The notes beneath the pieces are model-generated. The model did not search any database and was not told the origin of the DNA. It worked only from the letters and a program-made list of their open reading frames with translations. Made by a program: the position numbers and the translations under genes. From Bullera alba (taxonomy: Eukaryota; Basidiomycota; Tremellomycetes; Tremellales; Bulleraceae), in NCBI GenBank assembly GCA_001600095.1, contig BCIX01000001.1, positions 7,093,198 through 7,157,197 on the forward strand: a stretch of DNA of 64,000 bases, read 5' to 3'. This document shows, piece after piece, positions 51,714 to 62,132 of this stretch (positions are counted from its first letter, which is position 1; each line of letters begins with the position of its first letter).

Positions 51714-52685
51714 TCACGCTGGGATATCGTTTGGAAGCCAATCCTCGAAAGATTTCCCGTCGTGGACGATCTCGATGGTGACCGCATCGAGGTCAAGCAG
51801 CTTTTCGTCGCCATTCTCACCGCGGAACTCGATCATGTCAGACACGGCAAAGTCCATGGCGTCTTCCCAATCTTCGCTGATTTGGCTGTCGGCGAGACGC
51901 TTTTGCAGTCTTTCGCGTGCTGCCTCTGAATTCCACTCCAGAGCTTCAACCTTCAGCTCGGAGCCGTATGTTGCCTTGAAGCGATCCTTGAGGTCCTGAG
52001 TCAAGCTTTGGATCGACGCTAAACTCAATGGCATTCTTGAGTGAATGATATTGCCCACTGGATCGCCTTGAGGTATGCTGGAGTCACGGATGTGCTGCTT
52101 TTGGACATTGTAGGCTTCTTTGCAGAAGCTGGTCGCTGGACCAAGGGCTCCATGGGTTTCCACTTGTCTTGCGATCCAATCACCACGGAACTTGCCAGTG
52201 GTAGCCATGTCCGAGGCCAACTTGGCTACTACGACGTCGCCGAGCTCGTACTCTGGCATGCTTGTACCAAGACACAACGCTGTTTTCGCCAACGCATTGA
52301 CACCATGGCGCGATATCGTGTCACTCAACCTGTCTTCGAAATCTTCCTGCGATTCACCAGGTCGGCACAGGCTGGCTGGAATTGTGAAGTGAGCTCCGCA
52401 AAACCCTTCCTTGTTGCTGCTGGACGGCTGTAGGGAGATGCTCGATGATAGCGCATCAGCTATCTGCTGGCGATATCCAAGCCTGTAGAAAGTCTCCTCC
52501 CGCTGCAAGACCTCTTCCTCGGTTGACGCGATATGTGGCCAGTGTTTGTGGCCAGGTCGTTTGGCCAGGTAAGGATTCAACGCGTAACTCTGCACGCGGT
52601 ACGACTCATCAGTAGCCAAGTTCTCGGATACTACGTCAATGAAGTGCGCCACAGCGTCGGGGGCGGTAGGAGTTTGCGAAGACAT
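51714..52685 (-). CDS. Hypothetical single-exon protein
   Basis: Not recognised. An uninterrupted frame of 323 residues from MSSQTPTAPDAV (52685); an upstream in-frame Met at 52766 is a weaker start. It is hydrophilic with mixed helices and no membrane segment or signal peptide. Noticeable parts are an N-terminal helical segment (AVAHFIDVVSENLATDES), a middle with a few cysteines (GFCGAHFTIPASLCRPG), and an acidic C-terminal third (EDWEDAMDFAVSDMIEF; LLDLDAVTIEIVHDG). Lack of introns is unusual in this window, where most genes have two to ten. That could reflect a recently acquired or retro-copied gene, or simply a short-lived lineage gene. No family assignment is offered. Confidence 0.65.
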   Translation of the reverse strand: MSSQTPTAPDAVAHFIDVVSENLATDESYRVQSYALNPYLAKRPGHKHWPHIASTEEEVLQREETFYRLGYRQQIADALSSSISLQPSSSNKEGFCGAHFTIPASLCRPGESQEDFEDRLSDTISRHGVNALAKTALCLGTSMPEYELGDVVVAKLASDMATTGKFRGDWIARQVETHGALGPATSFCKEAYNVQKQHIRDSSIPQGDPVGNIIHSRMPLSLASIQSLTQDLKDRFKATYGSELKVEALEWNSEAARERLQKRLADSQISEDWEDAMDFAVSDMIEFRGENGDEKLLDLDAVTIEIVHDGKSFEDWLPNDIPA

Positions 52686-53118
52686 GCTAAGATGTTGCAG
52701 GTTTGGTCTGAGGTCTGAGTGGAGCTGTGTGGAATCTTTGGATCGATCAGGGAGCCGGTAGATCAAGTCTAGATGAGAATGTAGGTTACGGATTTGGCTA
52801 GTCAGCGAGGCTTAAATGTCATTCGAGAAGAAGGCGACCACACTCCGTAAACGCTCATAAAATGACTTCATGTGTACCCTCCATTGTAAACCTCCAGGTA
52901 GCGAGCGCTCGAGATTGATCAGCAAATCTATCAGACTAGGCGTTTCGACGAAGGAAGATCCATTCATCCATGCCCCGATCACGAGTGCGATCGGTCATTG
53001 GCCGTAGATTACGCTGCATACACCTTGGCGATTGGCAAAACCAGTCATCCGAAACAGCGCTTTCCTTTCATACACCCCACTTGCTGACATCCAGGCTTCT
53101 CCCTCTACTCCTACCCGC
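52686..53118. other. Intergenic region
   Basis: 433 bp upstream of the single-exon gene and downstream of the RidA gene. No motif or gene is recognised. Confidence 0.35.
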
Positions 53119-53603
53119 TCATGCACTCTTGGCTCCCTCGGGGTCATGAGCGACAACTTCGATTTCGACTCTCATGTCGTCCTCTCCCAGTCGCGTCACG
53201 CCGACACATGTCCAGATGGGTTGATGGTCCGGCATCCACTTCTTGAAGTTTCTGACCATGGCATCTAGCGCTTCGTTGTTGATGGGTACGTGGTAAGAGT
53301 TGACTCGGAAGACCTGGGACCAGCCTTTGCCCCCGGCATCCTTCAAGTTGAGGTCGACGTTCTCGAAGGCCGCATCGATTTGAGCATTGATCTCCTTGTG
53401 GAATTCGCCAGTCTCGGGGTTCCATCCACCTGGAGACTGATCAGCAGCAGCTCAGATTCAAAGCTTTCGCAGACCTCAAAGCAGCGCGCACCTTGTCCGG
53501 CACATTCGATCCTGTCACCCAGTCGGACCGCCTGGCTGTACCGGAATTTCTCCTGGTTTCTGACTCCAACTCCCTCGTAGGCGAAGTATTTCAGGTGGGA
53601 CAT
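53119..53603 (-). CDS. RidA/YjgF-family enamine/imine deaminase
   Basis: Hydrolyses reactive enamine/imine intermediates such as 2-aminoacrylate made by PLP enzymes. Exons are 53603-53492 and 53429-53119, giving 140 residues. The donor is GTGCGC, an unusual but valid GT site. N-terminal part: NQEKFRYSQAVRLGDRIECAGQG. The second exon gives GWNPETGEFHKEINAQIDAAFENVDLNL, then SQVFRVNSYHVP and a C-terminal VGVTRLGEDDMRVEIEVVAH, which fits the family end. The family's substrate-binding Arg is probably the Arg in the VGVTRLG segment. No targeting signal is seen, so it is likely cytosolic. The family is common, and paralogues are frequent in fungi. Confidence 0.92.
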
Positions 53604-54554
53604 TTTGTGTATATTTGAGTGTGTTGTGTAGGGGATGGTGGGAATCGTGCAACATTCTCATCAAGGGCTTCGTCAACTTATACCTGACTACTGACCCAGC
53701 TTTGGACTCGTGATCCAGATACGTCTGACGCAGCTGGACTGGGCGGAAATGCGGAAGTATCGCAAATGCCGAGATCCGATCCGACGGTGACAACCACGCT
53801 TCCATTTCCGATTATCTCCTCCGATCTCTTGCACGAACTTATGCTCGACCCAGCAGCTGACCTTGGCCGTACTTTTGGCAGAAGCACTCGTACCTTGGCA
53901 GAAGCACTTGCGATCAGGCCTGATCAGCCCTCGAGCCTCCAGGAATCATAGATTGCATGCGACTCAGCATTGATCCCGACTGTGACTGGTACGAGTGGTC
54001 GGAGATACGTGAACCGACCGGTATCGCCTGTAATCGCACTTCCGAAGCACGGGTGATCTGGCAAATCACGAACAAAGTCGACCGGTCCGAGTCTGTTCGA
54101 GTAGTGGATCCGTCAGCTGGCCACGAGGCCGTCCGTGAGGTTGTGCTCGCGGATCAATTGAAATTCGTGGCTAGAGTACGCGAATTGAGATGATGCTGAA
54201 TCGCAAGACTGTAAAAAGAGGGCAGAAATCGGGAGCGTGTCATTGGGAACGACCGACGGACAGGCAACAGCCATGGAACGAATGAGCTGCTGTATAGTCT
54301 TTTACGGTGATCTGAAATGTGAGAGGACTCGCCCACCACGTATTCCCTTTGCAGCTGTACGGGATACAGGGCCTGAGGTGGTCAGTGATGAAACCTCCAT
54401 ATTGCAAGGTCAAGGCCACGTGGCAAGCATCGTTCAACTAATATTGACCTCCACTTTCTCGGTCCAAGCAACAACTTTTGCGAGCCTTAGCTGAAGCAAA
54501 GCCAAAGCAAGGCTGAACACTACTAGATCTTCAACTGCTGTTCCTTACCTGGCA
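53604..54554. other. Divergent intergenic region
   Basis: 951 bp between RidA (-) and DPH7 (+). Small frames at 53766-54193 have no family resemblance. No motif stands out. Confidence 0.35.
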
Positions 54555-56152
54555 ATGGTACAAGCATCAACGTCCGGAGCAGGTGGGAAAGGGACTATCT
54601 CCGCCTGTGTGAATTTACGCTGAAGGCCTACACAGCTGTCTCCCTCGCGAAGGTCGACACAGAATACTCGGCGGATTGTATCGAATGGTGCCCATCCGAA
54701 GGCTTCCAGGACATCTTCATATGTGGGACATATCAGGTGCTCGAGCCTACGAAGCCATCTGACGATTCGAGTGCTACCTCAAGCGAAGACCAAGTGAGGG
54801 AAACGCGAGATGTAGGGGATAGCGATGATGAGTTGGAAGAGGAATCCCCCAAGCAGACACAAAGAACGGGGAGATTGCTGGTCTACCAGGTATCCTCTGA
54901 CCAAACAAACCTGTGGGTCTCTGTTGAGGATACTGGCTATCAAGCTAATTCGAACATAGGAAGGAGATTCAGCGAATCGACACTCCCGCTATACTCGATG
55001 CAAAGTGGTATGTGAACACGATGACTTCACCATACATGTACTAACGTGCAACACTTGCAGGTCGCCAAACCTCGCTCAATCTGGGTACCCCGAGCTGGCC
55101 GTAGCCGATGCCAAGGGTCATATCACGATCTACCACTTTGGGTCTGATAGTGTGGGTACATGCGCCTGTCAAGCAACGAGCTCACTCCTACGGATAGAGA
55201 CAGCTCGAAGAGGTCCAATCGATTGAAGTAGCCGAGGACACGATACTGTGTCTATCGCTGGATTACTCGCACCGCTTACGCCCGTAGGTCTAATCTTCTC
55301 TGCTACATCAGAGCATCTGATCTGATAGTACCTACGTAGTACAGATACCCCGCACATCATCACATCCTTGTCAAGCGGTCATCTTGTTCATTTGACCCCC
55401 TCGTCACATGGCTACGAAGTGGAACAAACGTGGAAGGCGCATGACTACGAGCCGTGGTGTGTAACATGGGATAACTGGGACACGTGTGTCGTGTGGTCTG
55501 GTAAGCAGGATTGGTAGCTCTAGGCTCAGATTCAGCTGATCTACGTGTCAGGCGGAGATGACTTGAAATTGAAAAGATGGAACATCCACTCGACCACCTT
55601 CCCGACCTTGGTGAACAAGGAGTGAGACCAGTCGCGTTCCAGAACGTCATTGGGTATGAGTGCTGATGAATCACCCAGCTTTGAAGCGGGAGTCACGACC
55701 ATAACATCCAGTCCGCACACTCCGCATCTACTGACTGTAGGAAGGTGGGTCCGTCTTGACGGTTTTGACTGACAACTATTAGCTACGACGCCAGTGTCAG
55801 GTTGTACGACACCCGAGAACCCAAACAGCCCCTCCAGACAATCGAGTGCGGAGGTGGAATTTGGCGTTCGAGGTTCCATCCCGATCAGGCAAGGGCCAAC
55901 GAACTTCTCATTGCCAGTATGCACGACGGCTTCAAGGTCATCAGGATCGACCAAAGTATATCGCCCACACCGAAGGATGACACACCAAACGAGTCTCAGG
56001 ACGCCAATCCGATCATCAGGCGGTTCGATGGACACACGAGCTTGGCATACGGAGCAGATTGGTCAAAACTGCCTGGGAGAGACGGCGAAGACACTACCCT
56101 AGTCGCAACATGCTCGTTCTACGACCACACATTACACCTATGGAGGGGGTGA
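54555..56152 (+). CDS. DPH7: Diphthine methyltransferase/methylesterase Dph7 (WD40)
   Basis: Hydrolyses the methyl ester of diphthine methyl ester on elongation factor 2, in diphthamide synthesis. The start ATG (54555) lies in a 28-nt first exon; the next exon begins at 54636 and gives SLAKVDTEYSADCIEWCP, a family hallmark. Eight exons are predicted. The WD40-like blade series includes IFICGTYQ, RTGRLLVYQ, EIQRIDTPAILDAKW, GYPELAVADAKGHITIYHF, VEQTWKAHDYEPWCVTWDNW, VVWSGGDDLKLKRWN, HTPHLLTVGSYDASVRLYD, GGGIWRSRFHPDQ and LVATCSFYDHTLHLWRG. An acidic insert of ~35 residues (rich in Ser, Asp, Glu) interrupts the first blade at about 54750-54860. The reading across several introns rests on keeping the WD40 frame; one junction near 55290 needed an alternative acceptor. 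Confidence 0.9.
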
Positions 56153-56410
56153 GCAAGCCCCTGGAGGGTCCATCCAGCCTTTCCACGTTGAGTTACCGAA
56201 AGCCAATTGTCCGCGTCCGCGTCGACAGACAATCCACTCAGCAGGACACATTGTCAGCGGTCGAGACGGCTCGTCGCGCACTAGACGCGTAGGCCAGTCT
56301 TTCGTACCCTCTCGATTGCAGATATCGACATGCATATAGCACTTATGATGACTTAATGTCAGTAACAGTGAAGACAAAAGGTCTTCCTTCGGCCAGCTGA
56401 GTCGGCCAGC

Positions 56411-59400
56411 TCACTCATCCTCCATGGCCTCATCGTCCTGTATTTCATCTTCTACCTGATCTCCCTGTTCATCATCCTCATGTTCACCTCCGTCACCGTC
56501 GCGCTCCTCTGACCCTTGTTTGACGATGTTCACAGAGTTGACCCCACCTACAGGCTTTCTAGCAGGCGCTTCCTGTATTTGTCTTCTGTACATGTCGGCA
56601 AATTGGTCCGACGAGGTGGCTTGCTCGAACGTCTTGTCCTCGCGAATCTTGATGAACCTCGGGAATCTAATACTCAACCCCCTCTCGCTGCCAAGCAACG
56701 TCGCTGCGGCGGGGTATACCGGCGAAAGGGTAATACTGAGCTCAGACATCAGACACGTGCGTATCTAGACGATGGAGTAGACTTACTCTGCGCCGCGCAT
56801 CTCCCATACTTCGTCGGGGGAGAACCAGACGTCTGGCCGTAAACCGTTGGTCTCGTAGTATCCCAACGTGTTGTCGGTGTTGCATTTCTCCGGAATCTCG
56901 TTGTTGGGTGGATATCGCTTCAACAGGTCTTTGTAGAATTGATCGGTGAAGCCTACAAGCAGTCAGTACTTCTAGGGCTGTCTCCCGTGGTGAGTCGACT
57001 GACCAGATATACCTGGTACGTTCATCAGTATCGCTCCAACGAAAAATAAAAGGGCGCTATGTACTCACACTTGCAGACTGCTTCCAAGGCGCCCGTCTCG
57101 GGATTGTGGCACGCCAAGAGGACTGGAGACCACCACCCGGCTTTCCTCCCGGTACCCCACCAAGCTCCAATGGGCACAAGATCGAGAGAATCCCCAAGAC
57201 CCTCGAGATAGTCTGTGATGAAGATAGCTCTGATTAGTATGGACGCATCTTTTGCTCCACTTTGCTTTTGCTGCTCACCCTTCTTGACCTTGAGCCACCC
57301 TTGTGACCTTTGATCAGGCTCGTAAGTGGCAGGAAGAGGCTTCTTCTTTCCTCCACCGCTGCCTTTGGCCTTCTTCTTTGTTTCACCTCCATCGTCTTCG
57401 TCATCTTCTGCATCCTCTCCAGTGATCCCTTCGCCAGATTCCAGCAGTTTCACCATTAACCCCTCACATTTCTGCTCGACCACAGTCTCGAAAAACGCCT
57501 GCATCTCCGCGGGTACGTCAGAGCAGGTGGTGGAATCCAGCGATTCGACATGACTGAAACGTGCGAGCGTGAGGTCGGACGTATTGGCAAACGGCGGGAA
57601 CAGCGTCCTGAGCAGGTGTCGGCGATGGGAGAATGGAGCGCCGAGAAGTGGCTAAGGGGACTCCTGTCAGCTCATGAAAGCAAGCCAAGCTGACCGTACT
57701 CACATGATCGTTCATCAGCATCAGGTCAAAGGCGAAAACACCGACTACGACCTTGATGTCTTCGACTCTAACATCTTTTTTAGCTCTGTTGGACAGATCT
57801 TGGAACGTTCTATAGGCTCCAGTATCCTTATCAATGGCTACCACCTCGGCGTCCATGATAAAACTGTTGATCTTTTGGATCTTGAGAAGGTCCAGAACAG
57901 TGTCGGTGGGTTGCGATGCATTTGACGGGAAGTCGGCTGGGTTGGTCGGAAGAGGTCGCGTCAAAAGACTGAGGATCATGTGGCATATATCGGGATACTT
58001 CTCGGTCATGTCCTCGAGGTGTCTGAGAGAGATCTCAGCAAGCTTGCCAGTTGGCCGCAGACTACCTCACCTGCTGAACAGTCTAACCCAGACTTTCGTG
58101 TCATCGTCGCCTTTGACCCATCTCCCACCGCCGTCATCTTCCCCTTGTGGACCGTCCAGCCTGGCGTGTATCTGAACTCGTTGCCCATCAAGCTTTGCCT
58201 CAGCAGTAAACGGTAGTGTACCGAGCCTGGTGAAGACCTCGTTCAGGGAACGAGTGATACTGCCCAGCATGGGAGACAGGGGTATTCCTGGGAGCCTCAG
58301 CCGTTGCCCATTCCCACCACCTCCTTCACTCACCGACACTGACCGGGACTCTGCTCTCAAGTCCCTCGAGACCTCCGGCATCTATACCCCTGACAAGGTC
58401 GCCGTAATTTGGGTGTCTGACGTACACCTTTCTGACCAGCTTTGTGGCGTCGACACATCGCTGTTCCACTTCTTCTCGGGATGGATCTGGCTCGACTTTC
58501 GGCTTCGGTATCCTTTTCTCCCCCGGTTTTGCCTTTGGTGGAGGTAGGGGAATAGGTCGCACTGATTGCAGCAATTCGGGAGGACAATGAAGGAGTGCCG
58601 TAGCTCTTGCCAGTGACGTGAGGAGTGTTAGGCGTACCGCTCCGATACGCAGATTTCCAACCAAGCTCCTAACGAGAAACCGCGTTTCCTCGCCTCTGGC
58701 CTGGACCATCAACTTCCTCACGATATCGCCTTTCGTCTTTCCACTCTGTTGCCCTTTGATCTTGCTCAATCCGACCAATCTGTTGTACACATCTCCTACA
58801 AGCAGTGGAGACGGCTTGACCAGTGTCCGGAGGTTTGACTTGGCTTCAAAAGCCACATCACCTGGGTCGCCCCACTTCTCCCATAGTTTTCGCAGATCTC
58901 GAGGTAGGCATCCTGACACATCTTGGATTGCCTTGCCCAATATTTGCGATCCAATCCCAAGTTCGCAAGGAAGGTAAGAGGGTAGGAGGTGATTGGAAAG
59001 TAGATATAGAGATGGAGGTAGATCGAGGGGAGATCGCTTGAGAAGAAGATGGAGGAAACTGGTGAGAATATCAGCCTCGAGGAGTTTTCATGAATGAGAT
59101 CGCTTACTTTGTGAGGACGCGGACGATGAGGAGCCTCGACCTTGTGCTGGAAACTTGAACATAACATCCGACCAGGATCGAGTATGGCAATCTCCCCTTC
59201 GGCCATTTCGAAGTATCAACGTCCTCTGGGCGGAATAGGATAGCATCCGTGTCGAAATCGATGGCTTCTACGGAATCCGCACTAGTCGAGGTGATAGCAC
59301 CATTGCCTTTGCGAGGGGTACCGATGACATTCGGCTTTTTGTCGTCTTTGATATCTCTGATTGGCGTTGCTCGGTCACCATTGGGATCTGGGGGCGTGAT

Positions 59401-60006
59401 TGCCTTTGGCTTGGCCGGCTTGCTGAAGATCGAAGCTAGGGGCTTCATTTCTCTCTTCTCGGTTTCGACGCCCTTGGTCTGTTTGGTAGCATGCGAGGTG
59501 ATTATTCCGTCTTTAGGCTGTCTGGGTGGAGGTAGCTTATGCGACGATGAGCTCGAGCCATTGATTCCTGGTGGGCTGGAGTAAGGCGGATCCAATGCGA
59601 CTATCCCATCATCGTCGTCTGACTCGATTGTATCCCTTCTTGACCGGTCCGACTTCTGGTACTTCACGGCAGACAAGTCCTTAGCTTTCCCCTTTCCGAC
59701 GGTGCTCTCCGTTTGATGCTCCTTGGCCCAGTCCTCCGCGAGCTTTCTGGCAAGTGCTTCATCGCTCGATCCGATATCCGACGGTTCGGGCTTGGCTCGA
59801 GCCTTGATAGGTGAAGCCACGATCGGCAGATCGTCGTCTGAGTCGGATATGTTGATCACTCCCTCGTCTTTGCGAGGTGCGGCACGAGAAGGCTTGGAGG
59901 GAGACGCGAAGAACGAGTCGATGGACGGCTGAGAATTTTGGGCCTTCTTGACCTTTCTCTTGTTTACAGAAGGCGGCGTGACAGCTCGTTGGCGTTTAGG
60001 CGGCAT
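56411..60006 (-). CDS. CDC9: DNA ligase I (Cdc9)
   Basis: ATP-dependent ligase that seals Okazaki fragments and repair nicks. The start is the ATG at 60006 (MPPKRQRAVTPPS). A PCNA-binding PIP box, QPSIDSFF, lies at residues ~27-34 in a basic N-terminus, followed by ~200 disordered, Ser/Asp-rich residues. The ligase N-terminal domain starts FDTDAILFRPEDVDTSKWP, with DVYNRLVGLSKIKGQQSG and RSLVGNLRIGAVRLTLL. The adenylation lysine is in motif I, TAEAKLDGQRVQIHA. Further conserved parts are FIMDAEVVAIDK, VGVFAFDLMLMND and SQGWLKVKKG. The OB part ends SELSITLSPVYPAAATLLG and RGLSIRFPRFIKIREDK. A long acidic tail (Glu/Asp) follows, ending EAMEDE, which yeast Cdc9 lacks. About nine exons. A mitochondrial form from an internal Met is possible but not visible. 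Confidence 0.95.
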
Positions 60007-61138
60007 GTTCCTGTCTCATCGATCGATGCCACGGGATCGGCCGCTGTCAACCAGTCGCTTGAAATGTGTGCTGATGCTCGAAAGGTCCGGATCAGCATGT
60101 ATCGAGCTACTTGAATGCGATCGCGGGCTATTCGAGCATAGCTGAGCTTGAGCTGAGCATTCAGCATTGGCTGAGCAGTACGAGTAAGTTAGTGAAGTCG
60201 AACAGATCTGACATCATCCGCGGAGTCCCACACAATCGTGCATTCGGCGCGTACTGCCCCGAGTAGCAGACTTACTTAGCCCTCAACAGGCGCTGAGCCG
60301 CAGTACCTAGTTCTCTGCAGCAGACAACGAGATGTATCAACAAGTAGGGCCTGTCCGGTGTCGGTTTTACAGTCTCACGGCACGTTCGCGTGGCCCTGTA
60401 GAGCCCTGTAGCTGCTTGAGTCCTCACAAAGCGGAGACCGGTTACCCGTATGGCAAGCCAAACCATAACTGTAGGAGCGATGTACCTCTACAGCGTTGTA
60501 ACCTGCATACTATAAGAGCTTTCCAAGCTGTCTTTCGGATACTGCAAAATTGCCTTGTAGCTCCATGCTGGAGGAGGAAAGTAGCTTGCTTCAAGTCCTC
60601 ATCGATCATCGCGGATCGCAGTTGGCCAATGCCGAGCTCGTCCCTCTCCTGTGACTGACAGTGACCTACTCGAGTCAGTATATACTGTGCCTTTCAGATC
60701 AATGTAAAAGTACAGTGGCATGCGAATAGTCGCATCATGCGATCCGAAACGGGAGGGCATCATAGTGCATCATTGGAGCACCTGGCCGATTTGATTGTCT
60801 GCCGAGAAGATCGACGCAGGGTCCAAACTGGTCCAAGGCACCCGAACATCCAAAGGACATCGGTAATGAGCAGTCCGGCTTGGGAGTTGCGTACAGATCC
60901 TACAGATCCATACATGGCATACAAGTCCGAGGACAGGAGCAGCCTGCGCTTGTGCGGACATCTGTGATCATGCGTACAAAGATGTGGGTACAAACTGCGG
61001 GCTTATCACTCTTCCCTGTGGCAACGCAATGTGGAAGGTTAAGTGACGGGTCACAAAGATGTCAAAGGAGCAGCTATCGCGGCCAGCGGTAACAGTCTCT
61101 CATCGGGACAACATCAGAACTCACTCAGAACTAGTACT

Positions 61139-61207
61139 CATCAGAACTCATCAGAACTCATCAGAACTCATCAGAACTCATCAGAACTCATCAGAACTCA
61201 TCAGAAG
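61139..61207. repeat. 10-bp minisatellite (TCAGAACTCA)
   Basis: Six perfect back-to-back copies of TCAGAACTCA at 61141-61200 plus partial copies at both ends. One degenerate copy lies at about 61114-61125. The array is short and has no spacers. Confidence 0.9.
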
Positions 61208-61867
61208 CCAAGGACTTGTAACTTATTACCCTCCTGTACCGTATTCCTCGGAGAACTATTGCGCATGATTGCAAGGTTGATCTAGAATATTGCAGAGTAG
61301 GTTTGGTCCCGAGCGAGTCCGAGCGTTGCTAGGCGTTGCTCTGCGTTGCTCCTTGTTCTCCACCTGTTCTCACCCGTTAGCGGAGAACGAGAGCGGAGGC
61401 AATCGTGCTGCAGATTCTAGTTTCCGCCGGAACGGGGGGACCTGACCAGTGACCATGGATGGCGTCGGTTGGGTGCTCGTTTAGGTGAACCAGTGTATCA
61501 GAGGACCCAGCGCCTCCCAGCGCCTGTATGCTGGTGCTCTTAGGACAGCGTAGGCTAAGATCGAGCAGAGAGGAGAGTCTCTTCGTCCGCCACTTGTACG
61601 CTGACAATCGATCAGCAATCAGCTGGAGTGACCGCTTGAGCGCGTAATCAAAAAGGAAGAAAGATCGCCGCAGTTCTCGGGCCTTTAGTGAGGATCTGCA
61701 GCCGGCAAACGACAGGAACCTCGGCAGGCGAAAGCAAGAAGCGCCTTCGGCCTCCGAAAGGGATTCCAAAAAGAGCCAAGGCATTAGGCAAGGGCTGGCA
61801 AGGGAGGACAAGGGGCGGTTCCAGGAGAGATCAATCATCCTCTGCTTCCAGGCCATCTTACTCTAGG

Positions 61868-61887
61868 GAGCTCTAGAGAGCTCTAGA
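61868..61887. repeat. Paired AGCTCTAGAG palindromes
   Basis: GGAGCTCTAGAGAGCTCTAGAG holds two overlapping copies of the self-complementary AGCTCT/CTAGAG words. Could form a hairpin. Role unknown. Confidence 0.5.
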
Positions 61888-62132
61888 GTCAGCTGGGCGG
61901 CCAGCCAGCCAGGGTCACTCACCACTTCATCTAGATAAAGCTCAACCCTGACGTCCGGTTCCGATCGACACGGCAGCGCAGATTGATAAACGACAGACCA
62001 GCTCGCCGGTGTAGAATAATACTTTACATCTCTCAACTCGCATCTCACGCTTCTGGAACCATTATGGTCTCTCAATAACGCAGGCTCTAGTCCAAGCTCG
62101 ATATCAATCAGCTCGGCGGATCACATTACTCC

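Larger units (their letters stand above)
60007..62132. other. Large divergent intergenic region rich in short repeats
   Basis: 2,126 bp between CDC9 (-) and the F-box-like gene (+). It holds the 10-bp minisatellite at 61139-61207, three GCGTTGCT copies spaced 10 bp apart (61323-61350), and palindromic AGCTCTAGAG repeats at about 61868-61887. No gene is supported. Confidence 0.55.

Noticed and set aside
61139..61207. Possible CRISPR-like or satellite array
   Set aside because: Copies are back to back with no spacers and the unit is only 10 bp. It is a minisatellite in a eukaryotic genome.
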